Positions 33,627 to 43,009 of a stretch of 64,000 bases of DNA are shown piece by piece (positions within the stretch are counted from its first letter, which is position 1; every line of letters starts with the position of its first letter). The translations under genes were made by a program, and so were the position numbers. The stretch lies in the NCBI RefSeq assembly GCF_009569385.1, contig NZ_WBOF01000001.1:310001-374000 (forward strand), read 5' to 3'. Source of the stretch: Streptomyces kaniharaensis. Lineage in GTDB: Bacteria > Actinomycetota > Actinomycetes > Streptomycetales > Streptomycetaceae. Below the pieces are notes generated by a model, which searched no databases, was not told where the DNA came from, and was given only the letters and a program-made list of their open reading frames with translations.

Positions 33627-33662
33627 TTGACGCGTTGCGATCTAACGGCTTACGGTCGCAAC
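33627..33662 (+). promoter_or_regulatory. Promoter and inverted repeat for the SDR gene
   Basis: TTGACG (33627-33632), an 18-bp spacer and TACGGT (33651-33656) make a promoter whose start point would fall at the ATG, 33663, so the SDR mRNA is probably leaderless. GTTGCGA (33634-33640) and TCGCAAC (33656-33662) form a perfect 7-bp inverted repeat with a 15-bp spacer across the promoter, a candidate operator. Confidence 0.65.
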
Positions 33663-34514
33663 ATGAACGGAACATCCAACCACCAGACCCACCTCCGCAC
33701 ATGGCTGATCACCGGCGCGACGTCCGGCATCGGCCGCGAACTGACGCTCCAGGCACTGGAGAACGGCGACACCGTCTCGGCCCTCGCCCGCGACACCTCC
33801 TCCCTGGTCGAACTGGCGCAAGCGCACGGTGAGCGCCTGCTTCTCATCCAGGCGGACGTACGTGACGAGCGAGCCGTCCGGGACGCGGTGGAAGGCACGC
33901 TCGCACGGTTCGGCCGTATCGACGTCGTGGCCAACAACGCGGGATACGGACTGTTCGGAGCCGTTGAGGAGGCCTCCGACACGCAGGTCCGCGCCGTGTT
34001 CGACACCAATGTCTTCGGAGTGCTCAACGTGCTCCGCGCAACGCTGCCGGTGCTCCGCGCCCAGCGGTCCGGGCACATCCTCCAGGGCTCGTCGATCTAC
34101 GGGCAGTCCGCCCATCCCGGCGTGGGTCTGCTGGCCGCCACCAAGTACGCGGTCGAGGGGCTGTCGGACGCGCTCGCGGCCGAGGTCGCACCGCTCGGCA
34201 TAAAGGTTACGATCATCCAGCCCGGGATGACCGCGACCCCCTTCCTTGCCAACCTCGATGTCGCAGCCGGCCTGGGCGACTACGACCAGACCGTCCGCGA
34301 GGTTCAGAAGGGCATAGGAGACCTGCCGGCGTCCGCGTTCTCCGCCGCGGCGCGGATCGCCGAAGGCATCCGGACCGCGGTCGACAGCCCCAACCCTCCG
34401 CTGCGCCTGGCCCTCGGCGCCTCCAGCGCGACGAGCATGCGCCCCGCTCTGGAGGCACGGATCGCAGACCTGGACAGCTGGCAGCATGTGACCGACGCCG
34501 TCGACAGGCAGTAA
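33663..34514 (+). CDS. SDR-family oxidoreductase lacking the catalytic tyrosine
   Basis: The 283-residue protein has the classical short-chain dehydrogenase N-terminus (LITGATSGIGRELTLQ), the acidic ADVRDE and the VVANNAGYG motif, then QGSSIYGQSAHPG with the active-site Ser at 143 or 144. The YxxxK motif reads LAATK: Lys161 is present but position 157 is Leu, not Tyr. Hydride transfer by the usual Tyr-Lys pair is therefore unlikely, though Tyr146 or Tyr162 could substitute. The ATG at 33663 sits right at the predicted transcription start. It is divergent from a CGNR regulator and followed by a strong hairpin. The substrate is unknown. Confidence 0.88.
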   Translation: MNGTSNHQTHLRTWLITGATSGIGRELTLQALENGDTVSALARDTSSLVELAQAHGERLLLIQADVRDERAVRDAVEGTLARFGRIDVVANNAGYGLFGAVEEASDTQVRAVFDTNVFGVLNVLRATLPVLRAQRSGHILQGSSIYGQSAHPGVGLLAATKYAVEGLSDALAAEVAPLGIKVTIIQPGMTATPFLANLDVAAGLGDYDQTVREVQKGIGDLPASAFSAAARIAEGIRTAVDSPNPPLRLALGASSATSMRPALEARIADLDSWQHVTDAVDRQ

Positions 34515-34587
34515 GTCACGAATCCCGCCGGGGACATGGTCACGGCGGAGGCGGCCCGGCCCTCGTCACCGCCCGGCCATGACCAGT

Positions 34588-34630
34588 GGGTCCGGGTCGA
34601 AGCCACGGCAGACGGCTTCGACCCGGACCC
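34588..34630. terminator. Perfect 17-bp hairpin downstream of the SDR gene
   Basis: A perfect 17-bp stem (34588-34604 with 34614-34630, GGGTCCGGGTCGAAGCC and its complement) with a 9-nt loop lies between the SDR gene and the convergent CocE-type gene. It lacks a T-run but is stable enough to act for both strands. The rest of 34515-34768 shows no gene. Confidence 0.8.
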
Positions 34631-34768
34631 CTGTACTACCACTGCTCCGCGCTCTCCCCGGCGGGCGTCGGCCGCGGGCCGGGAGGCGTTCGAGCGGATC
34701 GACGGGCCGCCGGCCCGGCCCAGACCGCGACGTGTGTGAGCGGCCTGTCCGGGCAGCGGCCTCCTGTC

Positions 34769-36373
34769 TCAGCGCAGGGGGAGGGACAGCTCCGCCGGGC
34801 CGAACGTCACGGTGCTGCCCGCCGGGGTGACGCCGCCGTACAGGTTGTCCCGGGTGCCGAGGACCAGGGCGAGCCGGTGGCCGGCCGGCAGGTCGTAGGC
34901 GGTGGGGAACAGCGTGACGTCCAGCGGGAAGGCCTGCCCTGGCGGCCGTCCGGACCAGCTCTGCGGGGCGTGCGTGATCAGGCGGCCGACGCCGAGCGCG
35001 TTCACGTCGTAGAGGTAGGCCACGGCCGTGCCCTGCGGCGCCGAGGCGGTGACCGTCGTGTGCAGCTGCGTGGCGCCGCGCACGGGCAGGCCCTGCGGGT
35101 ACGGCTGCGACTGCCACACCGCGGCGGCGGATCGGTCGAGCAGGGGGACGAGGACGGTCGGCGGCTGGTGCGCGGCCTGGTCGAGCATGCCGGACAGCAC
35201 GGCGATGCCGCCGCTCGCGCCGGAGGCACGGCCGCCCTGCACGGTGGCCGGCTCGGTGCCGAACGTCAGGTGCTCGGTACGGGAGCTCACGGACTGCCAG
35301 TCGGGGCGCTGCTCGTGGGCGCCGGTCGGGCGCACCTCCAGGTCGACCGGCTGCCCCTGGCCGTCGGGGGCTCCCTTCAGGTAGCGGTCGAGCCAGGTGC
35401 GGGCGCTGTTCCAGGTGGCGTTGTCCAGGCCGAGCAGGCCGGTGAGCTCCTGGGTCGCGTGGTCGCCGGGGCGCAGTTCGAGGCGCTTGGGTACGGTCAG
35501 CCGCTGGTAGAAGGCGGTGATCTGGCCGGGGTTGAAGAAGCTGTCGCCCCAGCCGTTGGCGAGGAGGACGGCGGTGCCGTTGGCGTTGATCCTGTCCAGG
35601 TAGGCGGACGGCGAGCGGGTGTCCGCCCAGCGGATCACGTCGGGCAGGTCGCGGTCGGCGAAGAGGTCGTCCAGAACCTTCGCGAACTCGGGGCTCTTGC
35701 GGCCGGTGGGGGCCTGGATGCCGGCCAGCACGGCGGCGGCCTGGGTGTGCCGGGTCTGCCCACTGTAGAGCGCGTCGGTCAGGTCGGCCCAGCCGCTCAG
35801 CGACGCGACGGCCTTGATCCGCGGGTCGAAGGCGGCGCCCAGCAGGGTGAGGCCGCCGCCGAGCGAGAGCCCGACCATGCCGATGTGCTGCGGGTCGGCC
35901 GGGGTGTGGGCGAGCGCCCAGTCGATCACCGTGGAGATGTCGGCCACGTCCTTGGGCCCGGCGACGTCCACCTCGCCGCCGGAGCGCCAGAAGCCGCGCA
36001 CGGTGTAGGTGACGACGACGTACCCGGCGGCGGCGAAGCGGTGGCCCTGGGCGACGTACTCCAGGTCGTTCTGCCCCCAGCTGGCCGGCTGCACCACCAC
36101 CGGGTAGCGGCCCTGCGGATCGGCACCGGGCGTGCCAGGGGGCGGGGTGAACACGTCGGCCTTGAGGACGACGCCGTCCTTGGCCGGGATGTCGGCGAGC
36201 CGGAACGAGCCGAGGGCCGACCCTACGGTGGGAGCGGGCGCGGCGCCGGCAAAGGCCGAGGCGCCGGGAGCGGCTACGGCCGGCTGCGCGACGGCGCCCG
36301 CGCCGACGGCGAGCGCTACGGCGAGGACGGCGCTCGCCGCCCGGTGTCCGCCGCTTCGGTGGGGTCGTGCCAT
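34769..36373 (-). CDS. Secreted CocE/NonD-type X-Pro dipeptidyl-peptidase S15 family hydrolase
   Basis: The 534-residue protein starts with an Arg-rich n-region and the hydrophobic ASAVLAVALAVGAGAVA, then AQPAVAAPGA, a Sec-type signal peptide. The alpha/beta hydrolase part has the nucleophile Ser170 in MVGLSLGGGLT, the Asp in NGWGDSFFNPGQ and the His in RPGDHATQE, in the S15 order. A C-terminal jelly-roll (about 370-530) is typical of CocE and glutaryl-7-ACA-acylase relatives. It would cleave Xaa-Pro dipeptides or esters outside the cell. The gene is monocistronic, with a hairpin on one side and the SCO2400-type gene divergent on the other. Confidence 0.88.
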   Translation of the reverse strand: MARPHRSGGHRAASAVLAVALAVGAGAVAQPAVAAPGASAFAGAAPAPTVGSALGSFRLADIPAKDGVVLKADVFTPPPGTPGADPQGRYPVVVQPASWGQNDLEYVAQGHRFAAAGYVVVTYTVRGFWRSGGEVDVAGPKDVADISTVIDWALAHTPADPQHIGMVGLSLGGGLTLLGAAFDPRIKAVASLSGWADLTDALYSGQTRHTQAAAVLAGIQAPTGRKSPEFAKVLDDLFADRDLPDVIRWADTRSPSAYLDRINANGTAVLLANGWGDSFFNPGQITAFYQRLTVPKRLELRPGDHATQELTGLLGLDNATWNSARTWLDRYLKGAPDGQGQPVDLEVRPTGAHEQRPDWQSVSSRTEHLTFGTEPATVQGGRASGASGGIAVLSGMLDQAAHQPPTVLVPLLDRSAAAVWQSQPYPQGLPVRGATQLHTTVTASAPQGTAVAYLYDVNALGVGRLITHAPQSWSGRPPGQAFPLDVTLFPTAYDLPAGHRLALVLGTRDNLYGGVTPAGSTVTFGPAELSLPLR

Positions 36374-36544
36374 TGCTGCTCCCTGTGTCTTCCGGACCGC
36401 TTCGTCGACGGGAGCCTAGTGATCTGACGGTTCTTCAGGCGAGACGATGATCAGCCAAAGTACTGGCCGGTAACGTGGTGGTGGCCGGGCCGTGCTCACG
36501 CGAACTGCACGCGATCTGCCCAGAAGCCTCGCGCCGCCCTGGTG

Positions 36545-36572
36545 TTGCAAGCGGGGCCGATCTGCGTACGCT
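36545..36572 (+). promoter_or_regulatory. Promoter of the SCO2400-family gene
   Basis: TTGCAA (36545-36550) and TACGCT (36567-36572) with a 16-bp spacer stand about 50 bp before the start at 36622. TCTGCG and CGCAGA (36561-36580) form a small inverted repeat over the -10 box. Nothing else is visible in 36374-36621. Confidence 0.5.
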
Positions 36573-36621
36573 CCCGCAGACCACCCGTCTCGGCATGCGG
36601 GCATCTACCGGAAACGATCTG

Positions 36622-37197
36622 ATGAGTTACTGCACGCTCTGCCAACGGCATCTCAACGGTGCGCTCTCCTGCCCCGGCTGCGGCCGGGCCGCCGAATCCT
36701 CCGCCGAGGAACCCCGGCCGCAGGAACCCCCGCATCCCGGCGAGGCACTGCCGACGGCACCCCCCAACCGAAGAAGACGCCGGCGCAGCACCGTGCCGGC
36801 CCTGTCCGCGATCGGCCTGACGGTCGGCGGGCTGGCCACCACCGTCCTCGCCTTCAGCCATGGGAGCGGCGAGGCGGTGCCGCTCCCGTCGGGCAGCGCG
36901 GCGGCCACCGTCTCCCCGAACCCTGCGTCCCCCACCCCGGAACCCACGAGGGCGGCCGCCGCGACGGCCGCACCCGCCACGACCGGCACCACCCGCCCGC
37001 AGCCCTCGGCCACCAGCGCCCGGCCCAGCGCGTCGCGCACTTCGACAGCCCCCTCGCGCCCGGCCGAGCCTGCCACCCCGCCACCGGCGAACCAGCCCGC
37101 GCCGAGCACCGCCGCTCCGCGTCCGCCCACCCAGCACCCGACCGACCCGACCCCCACCCCGAGCTGCACCCGGTTCCTGCTCTGGTGCACCAACTGA
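36622..37197 (+). CDS. SCO2400-family zinc-ribbon membrane protein with Pro/Thr-rich tail
   Basis: The 191-residue protein begins SYCTLCQRHLNGALSCPGCG, the short zinc ribbon (two CxxC pairs) that opens SCO2400-family proteins. Then follow RRRRRRS, one transmembrane helix (VPALSAIGLTVGGLATTVLAF, about 58-78) and a low-complexity tail rich in Ala, Pro, Ser and Thr, ending CTRFLLWCTN with two Cys. The topology is probably ribbon inside, tail outside. The ATG at 36622 is chosen because homology starts there; the ribosome site is weak. The family is specific to streptomycetes and relatives, and its function is not known. Confidence 0.8.
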   Translation: MSYCTLCQRHLNGALSCPGCGRAAESSAEEPRPQEPPHPGEALPTAPPNRRRRRRSTVPALSAIGLTVGGLATTVLAFSHGSGEAVPLPSGSAAATVSPNPASPTPEPTRAAAATAAPATTGTTRPQPSATSARPSASRTSTAPSRPAEPATPPPANQPAPSTAAPRPPTQHPTDPTPTPSCTRFLLWCTN

Positions 37198-37237
37198 CGG
37201 GCTCCGGTGCACCGACCGACCGGGACCGCCGTCGGCC

Positions 37238-38167
37238 TCAGGCGGACTCGATGCGCTCCACGATCAGCTCGCAGAGCTCGTGCGTCCGCAGCGCGTCGTG
37301 GGCGTCGAGGGTCCTCCCGGCCCGGACGGCGTCGAGGAAGCCGAGCACGATCTGCTCGATCCCGCGCTGCCGGGCGACCGGCACCCAGTCACCGCGGCGG
37401 CGCACGGTCGGCTGGCCGCGGTGGTCGACGACCTCGGCGAGGTTGCGCACCTCGCGCTTGGAGTCGCCGCCGGAGACCTCCAGGACCTCCTCGGTGGACC
37501 CGGAGACGCGGTTCATGATGCCCAGCGCCGTGAACCCGTCCCCGGCGAGGGTGAGGACGAGGTGCTCGACCAGGCCGTCGCGGACCCGGGAGCGGACGTC
37601 GACGTGCTCGATGTCGCCGGGGACGAGGAAGCGGAGCACGTCCACCACGTGGATGAAGTCGTCGTAGACCAGGGTGCGGGCGGCCTCGGGCAGGCCCTCA
37701 CGGTTCTTCTGCAGCACGATCAGGTCACGCGGGCGCTCCTTCGCCTGCACGTAGCCGGGCGCGTGGCGGCGGTTGAACCCGACCATCAGCGAGCGGCCCG
37801 TACGGTCGGCGAGGGCGACCAGCCGGCGGGCACCGTCCAGGGTGTAGTCCAGCGGCTTGTCCACGTACACGTCGACGCCGGCGGTGAGCAGCTGCTCGAC
37901 GATCGGAACGTGCTGGTCCGTGGCGGCGTGCACGAACGCGGCCCGGACACCGCTGCCGATCAGCTCGCCGAGGTCGGTGTAGCGGTGCGCCGGGTCGATC
38001 CGGTGAGCGTCGCCGAAGCGGTCGAGCTTGGCCCGGTCGCGGGTCATCAGGCGCAGGTCGAGTCCCGGCAGCGCGGAGAGGACCGGCAGGTACGCCTTCT
38101 GCGCGATGTCACCCAGGCCGACCACCCCGACGGGAAGGCGGGTGTCGGAAGGAACGGTCTCACTCAC
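37238..38167 (-). CDS. Gfo/Idh/MocA-family NAD(P)-dependent oxidoreductase
   Basis: The 309-residue enzyme has an N-terminal Rossmann domain (PVGVVGLGDIAQKAYLPVLS), the AFVHAATDQHVPIVEQLL turn, and DKPLDYTLDGARRLV where most relatives have EKP. The C-terminal alpha/beta domain contains GFNRRHAPG and YDDFIHVVDVLRFL with the catalytic His. Such enzymes oxidise or reduce sugars, inositols or related carbonyls. The GTG at 38167 is chosen because AGGAGGAG lies 5-6 nt upstream. A small membrane protein gene lies 52 bp upstream on the same strand, possibly co-transcribed. The substrate cannot be inferred. Confidence 0.9.
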   Translation of the reverse strand: MSETVPSDTRLPVGVVGLGDIAQKAYLPVLSALPGLDLRLMTRDRAKLDRFGDAHRIDPAHRYTDLGELIGSGVRAAFVHAATDQHVPIVEQLLTAGVDVYVDKPLDYTLDGARRLVALADRTGRSLMVGFNRRHAPGYVQAKERPRDLIVLQKNREGLPEAARTLVYDDFIHVVDVLRFLVPGDIEHVDVRSRVRDGLVEHLVLTLAGDGFTALGIMNRVSGSTEEVLEVSGGDSKREVRNLAEVVDHRGQPTVRRRGDWVPVARQRGIEQIVLGFLDAVRAGRTLDAHDALRTHELCELIVERIESA

Positions 38168-38219
38168 GGAATCTCCTCCTGCTACTGCGCACTGCGGACG
38201 ATCGCCGGCCAGGCCAACC

Positions 38220-38735
38220 CTACGCACGGTGGCGGCGGTAGTAGGAGAACGTCACGGCGGCGAGCAGCGGGCCCCAGAGGACCAGGGGCTGGTAGAAGAC
38301 CCCGACGATGTCCTGCCAGGGCCCGTCGAGCGCCGGGTGCTGCTCGTCGACCCACCAGAACAGGAAGTCGCTCCACAGGACGGTGAGGGACAGTGCGCCG
38401 AGGGCCGCGGGGACGACGGCGGCGAGCGGGGGGACGCGCCGACCGCCCACGAACGGGACCCACCGCGGCACCACCTCGCCCCAGGGCCGGACCAGACCGA
38501 TCGTCAGCAGGGCGAGGGCCTCGGAGACCACACTGAGCGCGACCACGTAGACCACACCCCAGCCGGGGATGGAGAAGTCCTGGCGGAGCACCTCGTCGCT
38601 GTATCCCACCGGCAGGCCGAAGGCCAGCGCGATCCGCCACAGCCCCGACGGCACGGTGGTCAGGGCTGCGGCATGCGCGGCGCGGATCGCCCAACGGGGC
38701 GCCGGCGCAGGGGTGGTGGTGAAGTACGAAGCCAT
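38220..38735 (-). CDS. Small integral membrane protein of unknown function
   Basis: The 171-residue protein has about five hydrophobic segments: ALTTVPSGLWRIALAFGLP, VVYVVALSVVSEALALLTIG, LAAVVPAALGALSLTVLW, and a C-terminal LVLWGPLLAAVTFSYY, with short charged loops. The ATG at 38735 begins the plausible protein; extensions upstream to 38912 would read through low-similarity Arg-rich sequence. I do not recognise a named family. It lies upstream of the oxidoreductase and downstream of a very long hairpin that should stop transcripts from lysR. Confidence 0.7.
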   Translation of the reverse strand: MASYFTTTPAPAPRWAIRAAHAAALTTVPSGLWRIALAFGLPVGYSDEVLRQDFSIPGWGVVYVVALSVVSEALALLTIGLVRPWGEVVPRWVPFVGGRRVPPLAAVVPAALGALSLTVLWSDFLFWWVDEQHPALDGPWQDIVGVFYQPLVLWGPLLAAVTFSYYRRHRA

Positions 38736-38883
38736 ACGTCCATGATGGCGACCGGCCTGCCGCACCTGGATCCGTCCGAAGGCTCGTTGGCATCCCGCTG
38801 TCGGGGGAGACGGCGATCGGTGTCTCATCCGCAGGCCGTGCGCCCGAGAGCCTGATCGTCGGCATGGGCGGCTGATGCGACGG

Positions 38884-38935
38884 ACGCCGGGTGCGGTGGC
38901 CTCACACCCCATGGTGAGGCCACCGCACCCGGCGT
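38884..38935. terminator. Perfect 22-bp hairpin between lysR and the membrane protein gene
   Basis: A 22-bp uninterrupted stem (38884-38905 pairing with 38914-38935, starting ACGCCGGGTGCGG) with an 8-nt loop begins 20 bp past the lysR stop. There is no T-tract, as is common in streptomycetes. It isolates lysR from the genes downstream. Confidence 0.85.
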
Positions 38936-38954
38936 TCGTGTGGATCCGGGATGC

Positions 38955-39866
38955 TCAGGCGCCGTTCGCAGCGGCCTCGGCGAGGGCGTCCAGCGCCGGG
39001 CGGATCAGCGGGTGGCCGTCCGCACCGGCCCGGACGGCGGCGAAGACCCGGCGGGTGGCGAGCTCGCTGTCCACCGGCCGGACGGCGACCTGCCCGAGGT
39101 CGGTGCCGCGCAGCGCCGAGCGCGGCACCAGTGCGACGCCCGCGCCGGCCGAGGCCAGGGCGACGACGGCGCGGAAGTCGTCCGAGGAGTGCACCAGGCG
39201 GGGCTGGAACCCGGCGTGCTCGCAGGCCAGCAGGACGACGTCGTGGCAGGGGTTGCCGGGGTAGGGGCCGATCCAGGGCTCGGCGGCGAGGTCGGCGACG
39301 GCGATCGGGCCCCGGCCGGCGGCCAGCGGGTGGCCGAGCGGCAGGACGGCCTCGAAGGGCTCGGCGTACAGCGGGACGCGGGTGAGCCGCGCGTCGTCGG
39401 CGCGCGGGGCGCCGCGGTACTCGACGGCCACCGCGAGGTCGGCGCGCCCGTCGAGGACCATCGGCAGGCTGGCGTCGCCCTCGGCGTCCAGCACCTTGAG
39501 CCGGACACCCGGCGCGCGCTCGGCGAGCAGGCCGATGGCCGGGGCGAGGACGAGGGCGATGCCGGTCGCGAAGGACGCGACGGTGACTTCACCGGCGACG
39601 CCCGCGCTGTACGCGGCGAGGTCGGCCTCGGCGCGCTCCAGCTGGGCGAGGACGGCGTCGGCGTGGCCGAGCAGGATCTCCCCGGCGGCGGTGAGGCGCA
39701 CGCCCCGGCCCTCGCGGGCGAGCAGGTGGTGGCCGGTCTCCTGTTCCAGTGCGGCCAGTTGCTGGGACACCGCGGAGGGGGTCAGGTACAGGGCCGCCGC
39801 TGCCGCGGTCACGGTGCGGTGGTCCGCCACGGCCCGCAGGGTCCGCAGCCGTCGTGCGTCGATCAC
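38955..39866 (-). CDS. LysR-family transcriptional regulator
   Basis: The 303-residue protein has the LysR N-terminal helix-turn-helix (LRTLRAVADHRTVTAAAAAL, LTPSAVSQQLAALEQETGHHLL) and a periplasmic-binding-like effector domain (about 90-295). The start is GTG at 39866. LysR proteins usually activate a divergent gene, but the next gene rightward, kbl, reads the same way, leaving a 422-bp space with only hairpins. The target is therefore unclear; it could act in trans. The effector domain PWIGPYPGNPCHDVVLLACE resembles HTH regulators of amino-acid exporters only loosely. Confidence 0.9.
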   Translation of the reverse strand: MIDARRLRTLRAVADHRTVTAAAAALYLTPSAVSQQLAALEQETGHHLLAREGRGVRLTAAGEILLGHADAVLAQLERAEADLAAYSAGVAGEVTVASFATGIALVLAPAIGLLAERAPGVRLKVLDAEGDASLPMVLDGRADLAVAVEYRGAPRADDARLTRVPLYAEPFEAVLPLGHPLAAGRGPIAVADLAAEPWIGPYPGNPCHDVVLLACEHAGFQPRLVHSSDDFRAVVALASAGAGVALVPRSALRGTDLGQVAVRPVDSELATRRVFAAVRAGADGHPLIRPALDALAEAAANGA

Positions 39867-40288
39867 ACGCCCAATTCTGCCAGCGCGGCGCCGCGATCCG
39901 GACCGGCTCCGTCCGGACGGGGCCCAGGTGGCAGTCAGGCGCAGGCCGGAGCGGCGATCTTGTCGACTCCGTATGCGACACCCGTGACGCGTCCCCCGGC
40001 TCTCGCGTCGGAGCCAGGGGACGGACGCTCACGCCCGATTCGCCGTCCACATACGACCGTTGACGATTTTCGGGGCTTTCCGGGCCGCGAACGGGAGCGG
40101 GACGCCGGCCGGACCGGGGTCCCGCTCCCGCGCGGGAGGGTGGGGCAGGTGGTTGAGGGACCGTGCGACGGGGCCGGCCAGCCCCGCCGCACGGCGGCTT
40201 GGAAGCCCGTGGCCGGTCCGGTTCCGAGCGGACCGGCCACGGGCGGCTGATGGGGCCCGCACCCGGATGGGGGCGCGGGCCTGTCCGG
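39867..40288. terminator. Gene-free stretch with two strong hairpins after kbl
   Basis: A 16-bp stem (40205-40220 with 40229-40244, loop GTTCCGAG) and a 12-bp stem (40092-40103 with 40119-40130) lie downstream of kbl on the minus strand. Both lack T-runs. They probably end tdh-kbl transcripts before lysR. GGCCCGC/GCGGGCC near 40256 adds a weaker hairpin. No gene is supported here. Confidence 0.65.
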
Positions 40289-41482
<1,194 letters not shown>

Positions 41483-41512
41483 GAGCAGACTCCTTGTCGG
41501 ATTCGGCGGGGC

Positions 41513-42541
41513 TCAGGCGGTCCAGTCGAGGATGATCTTGCCGCAGTTGCCACTGGCGGCGTCGTCGAAGGCGGCCTCGAAGTCGGTGGCGGCGTACCGG
41601 CCGGTGATGACCGGGCTGAGGTCCAGGCCGCCCTCCAGCAGCACGGACATCGCGTACCAGGTCTCGAACATCTCGCGGCCGTAGATGCCCTTGATGGTGA
41701 TCATCGAGGTGACGATCGAGGCCCAGTCGACCGGGAACTGCTCGGCGGGCAGGCCGAGCATGGCGATCTTCCCGCCGTGGGTCATGTTGGCGATCATCGA
41801 CTGCATCGCCTCGGGGCGGCCGGACATCTCCAGGCCGACGTCGAAGCCCTCGCGCAGGCCGAGCTTCTGCTGGCCCTCCTCGATGGTGTGCTCGGCGACG
41901 TTGAGCGCGAGCGTCACGCCGACCTCGCGGGCCAGGTCGAGGCGGTACGGGGAGACGTCGGTGATCATCACGTTGCGGGCGCCGGCGTGCTTGGCGACGG
42001 CGGCGGCCATGATGCCGATCGGGCCCGCGCCGGTCACCAGCACGTCCTCGCCGACCAGCGGGAAGGACAGCGCGGTGTGCACGGCGTTGCCGAACGGGTC
42101 GAAGATCGCGGCGACGTCGAGGTCGACCGGCACCCGGTGCACCCAGACGTTGGAGGCGGGCAGGGCCACGTACTCGGCGAAGGCGCCGTCGCGGTTGACG
42201 CCGAGGCCGATGGTGTTGCGGCACAGGTGGCGGCGGCCGGCCAGGCAGTTGCGGCACTTGCCGCAGACCAGGTGGCCCTCGCCGCTGACCAGGTCGCCGA
42301 CCGCGATGTCCGCGACGCCGGCGCCGATCTCGGCGACCTCGCCGACGAACTCGTGGCCGAGCACGAGCGGGGTCCTGATGCTCTGCTGCGCCCAGCCGTC
42401 CCACTTGCGGATGTGCAGGTCGGTGCCGCAGATGCCGGTCCGCAGCACCTTGATCAGCACCTCGCCGGCGCCGATCTCGGGCTTCGGGACGTCCATCAGC
42501 CAGAGTCCGGGCTCGGCCTTGTGCTTGACGAGTGCCTTCAC
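41513..42541 (-). CDS. tdh: L-threonine 3-dehydrogenase
   Basis: The 342-residue zinc alcohol dehydrogenase has [32 protein letters not shown], the structural zinc cluster [15 protein letters not shown], the Rossmann [19 protein letters not shown] and the Tdh-specific [14 protein letters not shown]. It oxidises L-threonine to 2-amino-3-ketobutyrate with NAD. GTG at 42541 follows AGGAG by 9 nt. It is the first gene of the tdh-kbl operon; a CAGGCAGA palindrome about 100 bp upstream may be an operator. Confidence 0.96.
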   Translation of the reverse strand: MKALVKHKAEPGLWLMDVPKPEIGAGEVLIKVLRTGICGTDLHIRKWDGWAQQSIRTPLVLGHEFVGEVAEIGAGVADIAVGDLVSGEGHLVCGKCRNCLAGRRHLCRNTIGLGVNRDGAFAEYVALPASNVWVHRVPVDLDVAAIFDPFGNAVHTALSFPLVGEDVLVTGAGPIGIMAAAVAKHAGARNVMITDVSPYRLDLAREVGVTLALNVAEHTIEEGQQKLGLREGFDVGLEMSGRPEAMQSMIANMTHGGKIAMLGLPAEQFPVDWASIVTSMITIKGIYGREMFETWYAMSVLLEGGLDLSPVITGRYAATDFEAAFDDAASGNCGKIILDWTA

Positions 42542-42636
42542 GGGCAGCGGCTCCTGACGTGCGAGTGGGGCGGCCTGCGAGGGTGGGCAGGTCGGCGGGG
42601 CCCGGAGCGGCCGTTCCTGGCAGCCGCGCCTCCGGG

Positions 42637-42654
42637 CAGGCAGAAATCTGCCTG
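42637..42654. promoter_or_regulatory. Palindrome upstream of tdh
   Basis: CAGGCAGA-AA-TCTGCCTG is a perfect 8-2-8 palindrome 96 bp before the tdh start and the only such symmetrical element in 42542-43009. It could bind a regulator of threonine use. The rest of the gap, up to the lipoprotein start at 43010, holds only a run of TTCGAC-type repeats (42788-42836). Confidence 0.45.
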
Positions 42655-43009
42655 GTGGGAGGGGGTGCGGTCCATCGAGGAATTCTTAAGGGTGGCCACA
42701 GCTGGGCTGAACGATCGTGCCCGGCGGCGGGCCCGGCGGCGGGTGCGGCGTGCCGGTGGCCACTCGTTCGGCGGAGCGCGGGCGGGGATCCTTCGACGCC
42801 TTCGACGCGTTCGCCGTGTTTCGACACCTTCGGCACCGAGCCGCCAGCCGGGTTGGGGCGCTCGGGTGGGCGGTGGGCCCGTTCGGGCCAGCCCCGCGGC
42901 GGCCGACGCGCGGGCCGATCGGGGCGGTGCTTACGGTGGCGACGCTCCCCCGCGGCCCCCGTGGAGCAGCGCTCCGGGGCCGTCCGCCGCAGAGAGGCGC
43001 CTCGACAAC

